Below, piece after piece: positions 33,704-45,759 of a DNA stretch of 64,000 bases. The notes below the pieces were generated by a model. That model worked only from the letters and a program-made list of their open reading frames with translations. It searched no databases and was not told the DNA's origin. A program made the position numbers and the translations under genes. Within the stretch, counting starts at the first letter, position 1. The number at the start of each line of letters is the position of its first letter. Origin of the DNA: Phytophthora hibernalis (taxonomy: Eukaryota; Oomycota; Peronosporomycetes; Peronosporales; Peronosporaceae); assembly GCA_012656075.1 (NCBI GenBank), contig JAAKBF010000047.1:62001-126000 (forward strand), given 5' to 3'.

Positions 33704-34332
33704 GCTTCCAACAGGACACCTCCCACCATTGTCACAACTTTGGACATATTCAGCCTCTCACGCAACGACGGACAATACCAACCTTCTGCCTCTGCTAGCA
33801 GCCACACAAACGTCTGGCCATCCCGTGCGAGGCGCTCATACACATGGGCGACACCCACGGCTGCCTCGAAGCAGCTCACAAGGACCCCAACGTTTCCCGC
33901 GGAAAGCAAGACGTTGGCAGCGGTAAGTTGGCTGCTGACGTGTGTTCAGGGATGAGAAAGGTTACGGAAAACGTAAGAGATCATCAAGACACGAAGAAGG
34001 TCGCTGTGGCTTGTCGTTGTGGTCCCGTGTCATATATCCACTGCGCCAAGGCAGTCGAGTCAGCACAGTCGGCAGACGGTCAGGATCGCAAGACAGCACA
34101 GGTGTGTAGCCGGTGTTAGAGGGCTCTCAACGTTACGTGAAGCGCCTGCTGAGCAAGGGAGAAGATATGCTGTCTCCAGGCAGGTTGGTATCGTCCGATA
34201 CGGTGTACAGCACTCCACTCGACTCTCCAGCACAGTCAAGGTCGACGACAAGCGTCTCTACTGTGTGCTAGGGCTGTAGGAAGGTAAAAAGACTGCATCC
34301 CGTGCCCAAACAGGATCGGAGGCGAACCGTGT

Positions 34333-34336
34333 AAAA
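34333..34336 (-). terminator. Pol III T4 terminator (reference copy)
   Basis: TTTT on the minus strand starts 5 nt after the acceptor stem. T4 is close to the minimum for Pol III release, and copies 2, 16, 20 and 28 have only T3. Confidence 0.75.
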
Positions 34337-34350
34337 GGAAGTCTCCGACG

Positions 34351-34361
34351 GGACTCGAACC
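34351..34361 (-). promoter_or_regulatory. internal B box of the tRNA gene (reference copy)
   Basis: GGTTCGAGTCC on the minus strand matches the Pol III B-box consensus GGTTCGANTCC and is the TFIIIC contact site. It is present in every normal copy. Confidence 0.85.
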
Positions 34362-34394
34362 CGCAATCTCCCGCTTCGTAGGCGGATGCCTTAT

Positions 34395-34405
34395 CCATTG
34401 GGCCA
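34395..34405 (-). promoter_or_regulatory. internal A box of the tRNA gene (reference copy)
   Basis: TGGCCCAATGG on the minus strand fits the A-box pattern TRGYNNANNNG, about 33 bp from the B box. Confidence 0.8.
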
Positions 34406-34412
34406 CGGGGAC

Positions 34413-35049
34413 GCTTCCAACAGGACACCTCCCACCATTGTCACAACTTTGGACATATTCAGCCTCTCACGCAACGACGGACAATACCAACCTTCTGCCT
34501 CTGCTAGCAGCCACACAAACGTCTGGCCATCCCGTGCGAGGCGCTCATACACATGGGCGACACCCACGGCTGCCTCGAAGCAGCTCACAAGGACCCCAAC
34601 GTTTCCCGCGGAAAGCAAGACGTTGGCAGCGGTAAGTTGGCTGCTGACGTGTGTTCAGGGATGAGAAAGGTTACGGAAAACGTAAGAGATCATCAAGACA
34701 CGAAGAAGGTCGCTGTGGCTTGTCGTTGTGGTCCCGTGTCATATATCCACTGCGCCAAGGCAGTCGAGTCAGCACAGTCGGCAGACGGTCAGGATCGCAA
34801 GACAGCACAGGTGTGTAGCCGGTGTTAGAGGGCTCTCAACGTTACGTGAAGCGCCTGCTGAGCAAGGGAGAAGATATGCTGTCTCCAGGCAGGTTGGTAT
34901 CGTCCGATACGGTGTACAGCACTCCACTCGACTCTCCAGCACAGTCAAGGTCGACGACAAGCGTCTCTACTGTGTGCTAGGGCTGTAGGAAGGTAAAAAG
35001 ACTGCATCCCGTGCCCAAACAGGATCGGAGGCGAACCGTGTAAAAGGAA
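34413..35049. other. spacer of the array unit (reference copy)
   Basis: This 637-bp spacer has no recognised gene. Frames of 63-147 codons recur in each unit but use several overlapping frames on both strands and match nothing I know. Visible small elements are an intron-like GTAAGT...CTGAC...TTCAG of only 27 nt (34632-34658), a hairpin-forming GTATCGTCCGATAC (34897-34910) and TTACGGAAAACGTAA (5-bp stem) just after the intron-like motif. A tRNA-upstream AT patch GAATATG lies about 45 bp from the tRNA start on the minus strand. The spacer's near-identity between units reflects homogenisation and does not by itself show function. Confidence 0.6.
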
Positions 35050-35121
35050 GTCTCCGACGGGACTCGAACCCGCAATCTCCCGCTTCGTAGGCGGATGCCT
35101 TATCCATTGGGCCACGGGGAC
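35050..35121 (-). tRNA. trnR-ACG: tRNA-Arg(ACG), array copy 33
   Basis: Full sequence, T4. Spacer carries the AAGGAAAAAA variant; 709 bp. Confidence 0.9.
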
Positions 35122-35758
35122 GCTTCCAACAGGACACCTCCCACCATTGTCACAACTTTGGACATATTCAGCCTCTCACGCAACGACGGACAATACCAAC
35201 CTTCTGCCTCTGCTAGCAGCCACACAAACGTCTGGCCATCCCGTGCGAGGCGCTCATACACATGGGCGACACCCACGGCTGCCTCGAAGCAGCTCACAAG
35301 GACCCCAACGTTTCCCGCGGAAAGCAAGACGTTGGCAGCGGTAAGTTGGCTGCTGACGTGTGTTCAGGGATGAGAAAGGTTACGGAAAACGTAAGAGATC
35401 ATCAAGACACGAAGAAGGTCGCTGTGGCTTGTCGTTGTGGTCCCGTGTCATATATCCACTGCGCCAAGGCAGTCGAGTCAGCACAGTCGGCAGACGGTCA
35501 GGATCGCAAGACAGCACAGGTGTGTAGCCGGTGTTAGAGGGCTCTCAACGTTACGTGAAGCGCCTGCTGAGCAAGGGAGAAGATATGCTGTCTCCAGGCA
35601 GGTTGGTATCGTCCGATACGGTGTACAGCACTCCACTCGACTCTCCAGCACAGTCAAGGTCGACGACAAGCGTCTCTACTGTGTGCTAGGGCTGTAGGAA
35701 GGAAAAAAGACTGCATCCCGTGCCCAAACAGGATCGGAGGCGAACCGTGTAAAAGGAA

Positions 35759-35830
35759 GTCTCCGACGGGACTCGAACCCGCAATCTCCCGCTTCGTAGG
35801 CGGATGCCTTATCCATTGGGCCACGGGGAC
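35759..35830 (-). tRNA. trnR-ACG: tRNA-Arg(ACG), array copy 34
   Basis: Full sequence, T4; 709-bp C3/G unit. Confidence 0.9.
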
Positions 35831-36467
35831 GCTTCCAACAGGACACCTCCCACCATTGTCACAACTTTGGACATATTCAGCCTCTCACGCAACGACGGAC
35901 AATACCAACCTTCTGCCTCTGCTAGCAGCCACACAAACGTCTGGCCATCCCGTGCGAGGCGCTCATACACATGGGCGACACCCACGGCTGCCTCGAAGCA
36001 GCTCACAAGGACCCCAACGTTTCCCGCGGAAAGCAAGACGTTGGCAGCGGTAAGTTGGCTGCTGACGTGTGTTCAGGGATGAGAAAGGTTACGGAAAACG
36101 TAAGAGATCATCAAGACACGAAGAAGGTCGCTGTGGCTTGTCGTTGTGGTCCCGTGTCATATATCCACTGCGCCAAGGCAGTCGAGTCAGCACAGTCGGC
36201 AGACGGTCAGGATCGCAAGACAGCACAGGTGTGTAGCCGGTGTTAGAGGGCTCTCAACGTTACGTGAAGCGCCTGCTGAGCAAGGGAGAAGATATGCTGT
36301 CTCCAGGCAGGTTGGTATCGTCCGATACGGTGTACAGCACTCCACTCGACTCTCCAGCACAGTCAAGGTCGACGACAAGCGTCTCTACTGTGTGCTAGGG
36401 CTGTAGGAAGGTAAAAAGACTGCATCCCGTGCCCAAACAGGATCGGAGGCGAACCGTGTAAAAGGAA

Positions 36468-36539
36468 GTCTCCGACGGGACTCGAACCCGCAATCTCCCG
36501 CTTCGTAGGCGGATGCCTTATCCATTGGGCCACGGGGAC
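36468..36539 (-). tRNA. trnR-ACG: tRNA-Arg(ACG), array copy 35
   Basis: Full sequence, T4; 709-bp C3/G unit. Confidence 0.9.
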
Positions 36540-37176
36540 GCTTCCAACAGGACACCTCCCACCATTGTCACAACTTTGGACATATTCAGCCTCTCACGCA
36601 ACGACGGACAATACCAACCTTCTGCCTCTGCTAGCAGCCACACAAACGTCTGGCCATCCCGTGCGAGGCGCTCATACACATGGGCGACACCCACGGCTGC
36701 CTCGAAGCAGCTCACAAGGACCCCAACGTTTCCCGCGGAAAGCAAGACGTTGGCAGCGGTAAGTTGGCTGCTGACGTGTGTTCAGGGATGAGAAAGGTTA
36801 CGGAAAACGTAAGAGATCATCAAGACACGAAGAAGGTCGCTGTGGCTTGTCGTTGTGGTCCCGTGTCATATATCCACTGCGCCAAGGCAGTCGAGTCAGC
36901 ACAGTCGGCAGACGGTCAGGATCGCAAGACAGCACAGGTGTGTAGCCGGTGTTAGAGGGCTCTCAACGTTACGTGAAGCGCCTGCTGAGCAAGGGAGAAG
37001 ATATGCTGTCTCCAGGCAGGTTGGTATCGTCCGATACGGTGTACAGCACTCCACTCGACTCTCCAGCACAGTCAAGGTCGACGACAAGCGTCTCTACTGT
37101 GTGCTAGGGCTGTAGGAAGGTAAAAAGACTGCATCCCGTGCCCAAACAGGATCGGAGGCGAACCGTGTAAAAGGAA

Positions 37177-37248
37177 GTCTCCGACGGGACTCGAACCCGC
37201 AATCTCCCGCTTCGTAGGCGGATGCCTTATCCATTGGGCCACGGGGAC
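37177..37248 (-). tRNA. trnR-ACG: tRNA-Arg(ACG), array copy 36
   Basis: Full sequence, T4. Spacer carries AAGGAAAAAA; 709 bp. Confidence 0.9.
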
Positions 37249-37885
37249 GCTTCCAACAGGACACCTCCCACCATTGTCACAACTTTGGACATATTCAGCC
37301 TCTCACGCAACGACGGACAATACCAACCTTCTGCCTCTGCTAGCAGCCACACAAACGTCTGGCCATCCCGTGCGAGGCGCTCATACACATGGGCGACACC
37401 CACGGCTGCCTCGAAGCAGCTCACAAGGACCCCAACGTTTCCCGCGGAAAGCAAGACGTTGGCAGCGGTAAGTTGGCTGCTGACGTGTGTTCAGGGATGA
37501 GAAAGGTTACGGAAAACGTAAGAGATCATCAAGACACGAAGAAGGTCGCTGTGGCTTGTCGTTGTGGTCCCGTGTCATATATCCACTGCGCCAAGGCAGT
37601 CGAGTCAGCACAGTCGGCAGACGGTCAGGATCGCAAGACAGCACAGGTGTGTAGCCGGTGTTAGAGGGCTCTCAACGTTACGTGAAGCGCCTGCTGAGCA
37701 AGGGAGAAGATATGCTGTCTCCAGGCAGGTTGGTATCGTCCGATACGGTGTACAGCACTCCACTCGACTCTCCAGCACAGTCAAGGTCGACGACAAGCGT
37801 CTCTACTGTGTGCTAGGGCTGTAGGAAGGAAAAAAGACTGCATCCCGTGCCCAAACAGGATCGGAGGCGAACCGTGTAAAAGGAA

Positions 37886-37957
37886 GTCTCCGACGGGACT
37901 CGAACCCGCAATCTCCCGCTTCGTAGGCGGATGCCTTATCCATTGGGCCACGGGGAC
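37886..37957 (-). tRNA. trnR-ACG: tRNA-Arg(ACG), array copy 37
   Basis: Full sequence, T4; 709-bp C3/G unit. Confidence 0.9.
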
Positions 37958-38594
37958 GCTTCCAACAGGACACCTCCCACCATTGTCACAACTTTGGACA
38001 TATTCAGCCTCTCACGCAACGACGGACAATACCAACCTTCTGCCTCTGCTAGCAGCCACACAAACGTCTGGCCATCCCGTGCGAGGCGCTCATACACATG
38101 GGCGACACCCACGGCTGCCTCGAAGCAGCTCACAAGGACCCCAACGTTTCCCGCGGAAAGCAAGACGTTGGCAGCGGTAAGTTGGCTGCTGACGTGTGTT
38201 CAGGGATGAGAAAGGTTACGGAAAACGTAAGAGATCATCAAGACACGAAGAAGGTCGCTGTGGCTTGTCGTTGTGGTCCCGTGTCATATATCCACTGCGC
38301 CAAGGCAGTCGAGTCAGCACAGTCGGCAGACGGTCAGGATCGCAAGACAGCACAGGTGTGTAGCCGGTGTTAGAGGGCTCTCAACGTTACGTGAAGCGCC
38401 TGCTGAGCAAGGGAGAAGATATGCTGTCTCCAGGCAGGTTGGTATCGTCCGATACGGTGTACAGCACTCCACTCGACTCTCCAGCACAGTCAAGGTCGAC
38501 GACAAGCGTCTCTACTGTGTGCTAGGGCTGTAGGAAGGTAAAAAGACTGCATCCCGTGCCCAAACAGGATCGGAGGCGAACCGTGTAAAAGGAA

Positions 38595-38666
38595 GTCTCC
38601 GACGGGACTCGAACCCGCAATCTCCCGCTTCGTAGGCGGATGCCTTATCCATTGGGCCACGGGGAC
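38595..38666 (-). tRNA. trnR-ACG: tRNA-Arg(ACG), array copy 38
   Basis: Full sequence, T4; 709-bp C3/G unit. Confidence 0.9.
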
Positions 38667-39303
38667 GCTTCCAACAGGACACCTCCCACCATTGTCACAA
38701 CTTTGGACATATTCAGCCTCTCACGCAACGACGGACAATACCAACCTTCTGCCTCTGCTAGCAGCCACACAAACGTCTGGCCATCCCGTGCGAGGCGCTC
38801 ATACACATGGGCGACACCCACGGCTGCCTCGAAGCAGCTCACAAGGACCCCAACGTTTCCCGCGGAAAGCAAGACGTTGGCAGCGGTAAGTTGGCTGCTG
38901 ACGTGTGTTCAGGGATGAGAAAGGTTACGGAAAACGTAAGAGATCATCAAGACACGAAGAAGGTCGCTGTGGCTTGTCGTTGTGGTCCCGTGTCATATAT
39001 CCACTGCGCCAAGGCAGTCGAGTCAGCACAGTCGGCAGACGGTCAGGATCGCAAGACAGCACAGGTGTGTAGCCGGTGTTAGAGGGCTCTCAACGTTACG
39101 TGAAGCGCCTGCTGAGCAAGGGAGAAGATATGCTGTCTCCAGGCAGGTTGGTATCGTCCGATACGGTGTACAGCACTCCACTCGACTCTCCAGCACAGTC
39201 AAGGTCGACGACAAGCGTCTCTACTGTGTGCTAGGGCTGTAGGAAGGTAAAAAGACTGCATCCCGTGCCCAAACAGGATCGGAGGCGAACCGTGTAAAAG
39301 GAA

Positions 39304-39375
39304 GTCTCCGACGGGACTCGAACCCGCAATCTCCCGCTTCGTAGGCGGATGCCTTATCCATTGGGCCACGGGGAC
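39304..39375 (-). tRNA. trnR-ACG: tRNA-Arg(ACG), array copy 39
   Basis: Full sequence, T4; 709-bp C3/G unit. Confidence 0.9.
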
Positions 39376-40012
39376 GCTTCCAACAGGACACCTCCCACCA
39401 TTGTCACAACTTTGGACATATTCAGCCTCTCACGCAACGACGGACAATACCAACCTTCTGCCTCTGCTAGCAGCCACACAAACGTCTGGCCATCCCGTGC
39501 GAGGCGCTCATACACATGGGCGACACCCACGGCTGCCTCGAAGCAGCTCACAAGGACCCCAACGTTTCCCGCGGAAAGCAAGACGTTGGCAGCGGTAAGT
39601 TGGCTGCTGACGTGTGTTCAGGGATGAGAAAGGTTACGGAAAACGTAAGAGATCATCAAGACACGAAGAAGGTCGCTGTGGCTTGTCGTTGTGGTCCCGT
39701 GTCATATATCCACTGCGCCAAGGCAGTCGAGTCAGCACAGTCGGCAGACGGTCAGGATCGCAAGACAGCACAGGTGTGTAGCCGGTGTTAGAGGGCTCTC
39801 AACGTTACGTGAAGCGCCTGCTGAGCAAGGGAGAAGATATGCTGTCTCCAGGCAGGTTGGTATCGTCCGATACGGTGTACAGCACTCCACTCGACTCTCC
39901 AGCACAGTCAAGGTCGACGACAAGCGTCTCTACTGTGTGCTAGGGCTGTAGGAAGGTAAAAAGACTGCATCCCGTGCCCAAACAGGATCGGAGGCGAACC
40001 GTGTAAAAGGAA

Positions 40013-40084
40013 GTCTCCGACGGGACTCGAACCCGCAATCTCCCGCTTCGTAGGCGGATGCCTTATCCATTGGGCCACGGGGAC
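40013..40084 (-). tRNA. trnR-ACG: tRNA-Arg(ACG), array copy 40
   Basis: Full sequence, T4; 709-bp C3/G unit. Confidence 0.9.
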
Positions 40085-40721
40085 GCTTCCAACAGGACAC
40101 CTCCCACCATTGTCACAACTTTGGACATATTCAGCCTCTCACGCAACGACGGACAATACCAACCTTCTGCCTCTGCTAGCAGCCACACAAACGTCTGGCC
40201 ATCCCGTGCGAGGCGCTCATACACATGGGCGACACCCACGGCTGCCTCGAAGCAGCTCACAAGGACCCCAACGTTTCCCGCGGAAAGCAAGACGTTGGCA
40301 GCGGTAAGTTGGCTGCTGACGTGTGTTCAGGGATGAGAAAGGTTACGGAAAACGTAAGAGATCATCAAGACACGAAGAAGGTCGCTGTGGCTTGTCGTTG
40401 TGGTCCCGTGTCATATATCCACTGCGCCAAGGCAGTCGAGTCAGCACAGTCGGCAGACGGTCAGGATCGCAAGACAGCACAGGTGTGTAGCCGGTGTTAG
40501 AGGGCTCTCAACGTTACGTGAAGCGCCTGCTGAGCAAGGGAGAAGATATGCTGTCTCCAGGCAGGTTGGTATCGTCCGATACGGTGTACAGCACTCCACT
40601 CGACTCTCCAGCACAGTCAAGGTCGACGACAAGCGTCTCTACTGTGTGCTAGGGCTGTAGGAAGGTAAAAAGACTGCATCCCGTGCCCAAACAGGATCGG
40701 AGGCGAACCGTGTAAAAGGAA

Positions 40722-40793
40722 GTCTCCGACGGGACTCGAACCCGCAATCTCCCGCTTCGTAGGCGGATGCCTTATCCATTGGGCCACGGGGAC
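40722..40793 (-). tRNA. trnR-ACG: tRNA-Arg(ACG), array copy 41
   Basis: Full sequence, T4; 709-bp C3/G unit. Confidence 0.9.
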
Positions 40794-41430
40794 GCTTCCA
40801 ACAGGACACCTCCCACCATTGTCACAACTTTGGACATATTCAGCCTCTCACGCAACGACGGACAATACCAACCTTCTGCCTCTGCTAGCAGCCACACAAA
40901 CGTCTGGCCATCCCGTGCGAGGCGCTCATACACATGGGCGACACCCACGGCTGCCTCGAAGCAGCTCACAAGGACCCCAACGTTTCCCGCGGAAAGCAAG
41001 ACGTTGGCAGCGGTAAGTTGGCTGCTGACGTGTGTTCAGGGATGAGAAAGGTTACGGAAAACGTAAGAGATCATCAAGACACGAAGAAGGTCGCTGTGGC
41101 TTGTCGTTGTGGTCCCGTGTCATATATCCACTGCGCCAAGGCAGTCGAGTCAGCACAGTCGGCAGACGGTCAGGATCGCAAGACAGCACAGGTGTGTAGC
41201 CGGTGTTAGAGGGCTCTCAACGTTACGTGAAGCGCCTGCTGAGCAAGGGAGAAGATATGCTGTCTCCAGGCAGGTTGGTATCGTCCGATACGGTGTACAG
41301 CACTCCACTCGACTCTCCAGCACAGTCAAGGTCGACGACAAGCGTCTCTACTGTGTGCTAGGGCTGTAGGAAGGTAAAAAGACTGCATCCCGTGCCCAAA
41401 CAGGATCGGAGGCGAACCGTGTAAAAGGAA

Positions 41431-41502
41431 GTCTCCGACGGGACTCGAACCCGCAATCTCCCGCTTCGTAGGCGGATGCCTTATCCATTGGGCCACGGGG
41501 AC
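41431..41502 (-). tRNA. trnR-ACG: tRNA-Arg(ACG), array copy 42
   Basis: Full sequence, T4; 709-bp C3/G unit. Confidence 0.9.
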
Positions 41503-42139
41503 GCTTCCAACAGGACACCTCCCACCATTGTCACAACTTTGGACATATTCAGCCTCTCACGCAACGACGGACAATACCAACCTTCTGCCTCTGCTAGCAG
41601 CCACACAAACGTCTGGCCATCCCGTGCGAGGCGCTCATACACATGGGCGACACCCACGGCTGCCTCGAAGCAGCTCACAAGGACCCCAACGTTTCCCGCG
41701 GAAAGCAAGACGTTGGCAGCGGTAAGTTGGCTGCTGACGTGTGTTCAGGGATGAGAAAGGTTACGGAAAACGTAAGAGATCATCAAGACACGAAGAAGGT
41801 CGCTGTGGCTTGTCGTTGTGGTCCCGTGTCATATATCCACTGCGCCAAGGCAGTCGAGTCAGCACAGTCGGCAGACGGTCAGGATCGCAAGACAGCACAG
41901 GTGTGTAGCCGGTGTTAGAGGGCTCTCAACGTTACGTGAAGCGCCTGCTGAGCAAGGGAGAAGATATGCTGTCTCCAGGCAGGTTGGTATCGTCCGATAC
42001 GGTGTACAGCACTCCACTCGACTCTCCAGCACAGTCAAGGTCGACGACAAGCGTCTCTACTGTGTGCTAGGGCTGTAGGAAGGTAAAAAGACTGCATCCC
42101 GTGCCCAAACAGGATCGGAGGCGAACCGTGTAAAAGGAA

Positions 42140-42211
42140 GTCTCCGACGGGACTCGAACCCGCAATCTCCCGCTTCGTAGGCGGATGCCTTATCCATTGG
42201 GCCACGGGGAC
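42140..42211 (-). tRNA. trnR-ACG: tRNA-Arg(ACG), array copy 43
   Basis: Full sequence, T4; 709-bp C3/G unit. Confidence 0.9.
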
Positions 42212-42848
42212 GCTTCCAACAGGACACCTCCCACCATTGTCACAACTTTGGACATATTCAGCCTCTCACGCAACGACGGACAATACCAACCTTCTGCCTC
42301 TGCTAGCAGCCACACAAACGTCTGGCCATCCCGTGCGAGGCGCTCATACACATGGGCGACACCCACGGCTGCCTCGAAGCAGCTCACAAGGACCCCAACG
42401 TTTCCCGCGGAAAGCAAGACGTTGGCAGCGGTAAGTTGGCTGCTGACGTGTGTTCAGGGATGAGAAAGGTTACGGAAAACGTAAGAGATCATCAAGACAC
42501 GAAGAAGGTCGCTGTGGCTTGTCGTTGTGGTCCCGTGTCATATATCCACTGCGCCAAGGCAGTCGAGTCAGCACAGTCGGCAGACGGTCAGGATCGCAAG
42601 ACAGCACAGGTGTGTAGCCGGTGTTAGAGGGCTCTCAACGTTACGTGAAGCGCCTGCTGAGCAAGGGAGAAGATATGCTGTCTCCAGGCAGGTTGGTATC
42701 GTCCGATACGGTGTACAGCACTCCACTCGACTCTCCAGCACAGTCAAGGTCGACGACAAGCGTCTCTACTGTGTGCTAGGGCTGTAGGAAGGTAAAAAGA
42801 CTGCATCCCGTGCCCAAACAGGATCGGAGGCGAACCGTGTAAAAGGAA

Positions 42849-42920
42849 GTCTCCGACGGGACTCGAACCCGCAATCTCCCGCTTCGTAGGCGGATGCCTT
42901 ATCCATTGGGCCACGGGGAC
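42849..42920 (-). tRNA. trnR-ACG: tRNA-Arg(ACG), array copy 44
   Basis: Full sequence, T4. Last of the 709-bp C3 block. Confidence 0.9.
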
Positions 42921-43557
42921 GCTTCCAACAGGACACCTCCCACCATTGTCACAACTTTGGACATATTCAGCCTCTCACGCAACGACGGACAATACCAACC
43001 TTCTGCCTCTGCTAGCAGCCACACAAACGTCTGGCCATCCCGTGCGAGGCGCTCATACACATGGGCGACACCCACGGCTGCCTCGAAGCAGCTCACAAGG
43101 ACCCCAACGTTTCCCGCGGAAAGCAAGACGTTGGCAGCGGTAAGTTGGCTGCTGACGTGTGTTCAGGGATGAGAAAGGTTACGGAAAACGTAAGAGATCA
43201 TCAAGACACGAAGAAGGTCGCTGTGGCTTGTCGTTGTGGTCCCGTGTCATATATCCACTGCGCCAAGGCAGTCGAGTCAGCACAGTCGGCAGACGGTCAG
43301 GATCGCAAGACAGCACAGGTGTGTAGCCGGTGTTAGAGGGCTCTCAACGTTACGTGAAGCGCCTGCTGAGCAAGGGAGAAGATATGCTGTCTCCAGGCAG
43401 GTTGGTATCGTCCGATACGGTGTACAGCACTCCACTCGACTCTCCAGCACAGTCAAGGTCGACGACAAGCGTCTCTACTGTGTGCTAGGGCTGTAGGAAG
43501 GTAAAAAGACTGCATCCCGTGCCCAAACAGGATCGGAGGCGAACCGTGTAAAAGGAA

Positions 43558-43629
43558 GTCTCCGACGGGACTCGAACCCGCAATCTCCCGCTTCGTAGGC
43601 GGATGCCTTATCCATTGGGCCACGGGGAC
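43558..43629 (-). tRNA. trnR-ACG: tRNA-Arg(ACG), array copy 45
   Basis: Full sequence, T4. First of fourteen consecutive 710-bp C4/G units (copies 45-58). Confidence 0.9.
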
Positions 43630-44267
43630 GCTTCCAACAGGACACCTCCCACCATTGTCACAACTTTGGACATATTCAGCCTCTCACGCAACGACGGACA
43701 ATACCAACCTTCTGCCTCTGCTAGCAGCCACACAAACGTCTGGCCATCCCGTGCGAGGCGCTCATACACATGGGCGACACCCACGGCTGCCTCGAAGCAG
43801 CTCACAAGGACCCCAACGTTTCCCCGCGGAAAGCAAGACGTTGGCAGCGGTAAGTTGGCTGCTGACGTGTGTTCAGGGATGAGAAAGGTTACGGAAAACG
43901 TAAGAGATCATCAAGACACGAAGAAGGTCGCTGTGGCTTGTCGTTGTGGTCCCGTGTCATATATCCACTGCGCCAAGGCAGTCGAGTCAGCACAGTCGGC
44001 AGACGGTCAGGATCGCAAGACAGCACAGGTGTGTAGCCGGTGTTAGAGGGCTCTCAACGTTACGTGAAGCGCCTGCTGAGCAAGGGAGAAGATATGCTGT
44101 CTCCAGGCAGGTTGGTATCGTCCGATACGGTGTACAGCACTCCACTCGACTCTCCAGCACAGTCAAGGTCGACGACAAGCGTCTCTACTGTGTGCTAGGG
44201 CTGTAGGAAGGTAAAAAGACTGCATCCCGTGCCCAAACAGGATCGGAGGCGAACCGTGTAAAAGGAA

Positions 44268-44339
44268 GTCTCCGACGGGACTCGAACCCGCAATCTCCCG
44301 CTTCGTAGGCGGATGCCTTATCCATTGGGCCACGGGGAC
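44268..44339 (-). tRNA. trnR-ACG: tRNA-Arg(ACG), array copy 46
   Basis: Full sequence, T4; 710-bp C4/G unit. Confidence 0.9.
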
Positions 44340-44977
44340 GCTTCCAACAGGACACCTCCCACCATTGTCACAACTTTGGACATATTCAGCCTCTCACGCA
44401 ACGACGGACAATACCAACCTTCTGCCTCTGCTAGCAGCCACACAAACGTCTGGCCATCCCGTGCGAGGCGCTCATACACATGGGCGACACCCACGGCTGC
44501 CTCGAAGCAGCTCACAAGGACCCCAACGTTTCCCCGCGGAAAGCAAGACGTTGGCAGCGGTAAGTTGGCTGCTGACGTGTGTTCAGGGATGAGAAAGGTT
44601 ACGGAAAACGTAAGAGATCATCAAGACACGAAGAAGGTCGCTGTGGCTTGTCGTTGTGGTCCCGTGTCATATATCCACTGCGCCAAGGCAGTCGAGTCAG
44701 CACAGTCGGCAGACGGTCAGGATCGCAAGACAGCACAGGTGTGTAGCCGGTGTTAGAGGGCTCTCAACGTTACGTGAAGCGCCTGCTGAGCAAGGGAGAA
44801 GATATGCTGTCTCCAGGCAGGTTGGTATCGTCCGATACGGTGTACAGCACTCCACTCGACTCTCCAGCACAGTCAAGGTCGACGACAAGCGTCTCTACTG
44901 TGTGCTAGGGCTGTAGGAAGGTAAAAAGACTGCATCCCGTGCCCAAACAGGATCGGAGGCGAACCGTGTAAAAGGAA

Positions 44978-45049
44978 GTCTCCGACGGGACTCGAACCCG
45001 CAATCTCCCGCTTCGTAGGCGGATGCCTTATCCATTGGGCCACGGGGAC
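44978..45049 (-). tRNA. trnR-ACG: tRNA-Arg(ACG), array copy 47
   Basis: Full sequence, T4; 710-bp C4/G unit. Confidence 0.9.
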
Positions 45050-45687
45050 GCTTCCAACAGGACACCTCCCACCATTGTCACAACTTTGGACATATTCAGC
45101 CTCTCACGCAACGACGGACAATACCAACCTTCTGCCTCTGCTAGCAGCCACACAAACGTCTGGCCATCCCGTGCGAGGCGCTCATACACATGGGCGACAC
45201 CCACGGCTGCCTCGAAGCAGCTCACAAGGACCCCAACGTTTCCCCGCGGAAAGCAAGACGTTGGCAGCGGTAAGTTGGCTGCTGACGTGTGTTCAGGGAT
45301 GAGAAAGGTTACGGAAAACGTAAGAGATCATCAAGACACGAAGAAGGTCGCTGTGGCTTGTCGTTGTGGTCCCGTGTCATATATCCACTGCGCCAAGGCA
45401 GTCGAGTCAGCACAGTCGGCAGACGGTCAGGATCGCAAGACAGCACAGGTGTGTAGCCGGTGTTAGAGGGCTCTCAACGTTACGTGAAGCGCCTGCTGAG
45501 CAAGGGAGAAGATATGCTGTCTCCAGGCAGGTTGGTATCGTCCGATACGGTGTACAGCACTCCACTCGACTCTCCAGCACAGTCAAGGTCGACGACAAGC
45601 GTCTCTACTGTGTGCTAGGGCTGTAGGAAGGTAAAAAGACTGCATCCCGTGCCCAAACAGGATCGGAGGCGAACCGTGTAAAAGGAA

Positions 45688-45759
45688 GTCTCCGACGGGA
45701 CTCGAACCCGCAATCTCCCGCTTCGTAGGCGGATGCCTTATCCATTGGGCCACGGGGAC
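45688..45759 (-). tRNA. trnR-ACG: tRNA-Arg(ACG), array copy 48
   Basis: Full sequence, T4; 710-bp C4/G unit. Confidence 0.9.

Larger units (their letters stand above)
34341..34412 (-). tRNA. trnR-ACG: tRNA-Arg(ACG), array copy 32 (reference copy)
   Basis: Read on the minus strand the 72 nt fold as a tRNA: acceptor GTCCCCG with CGGAGAC, D stem GCC/GGC with GG in the loop, anticodon stem TCCGC/GCGGG around CTACGAA, 5-nt variable loop AGATT, and T stem GCGGG/CCCGT around TTCGAGT. T33, A14 and the TTC-A T-loop bases are present. Anticodon ACG (inosine at 34 expected) reads CGU, CGC and CGA arginine codons. There is no intron and no encoded CCA. Oddities shared by every normal copy: the acceptor stem has one mismatch, C4:A69, and the discriminator is T73, where A or G would be expected. 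The mismatch may weaken processing or charging, so function is probable but unproven. Confidence 0.9.
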
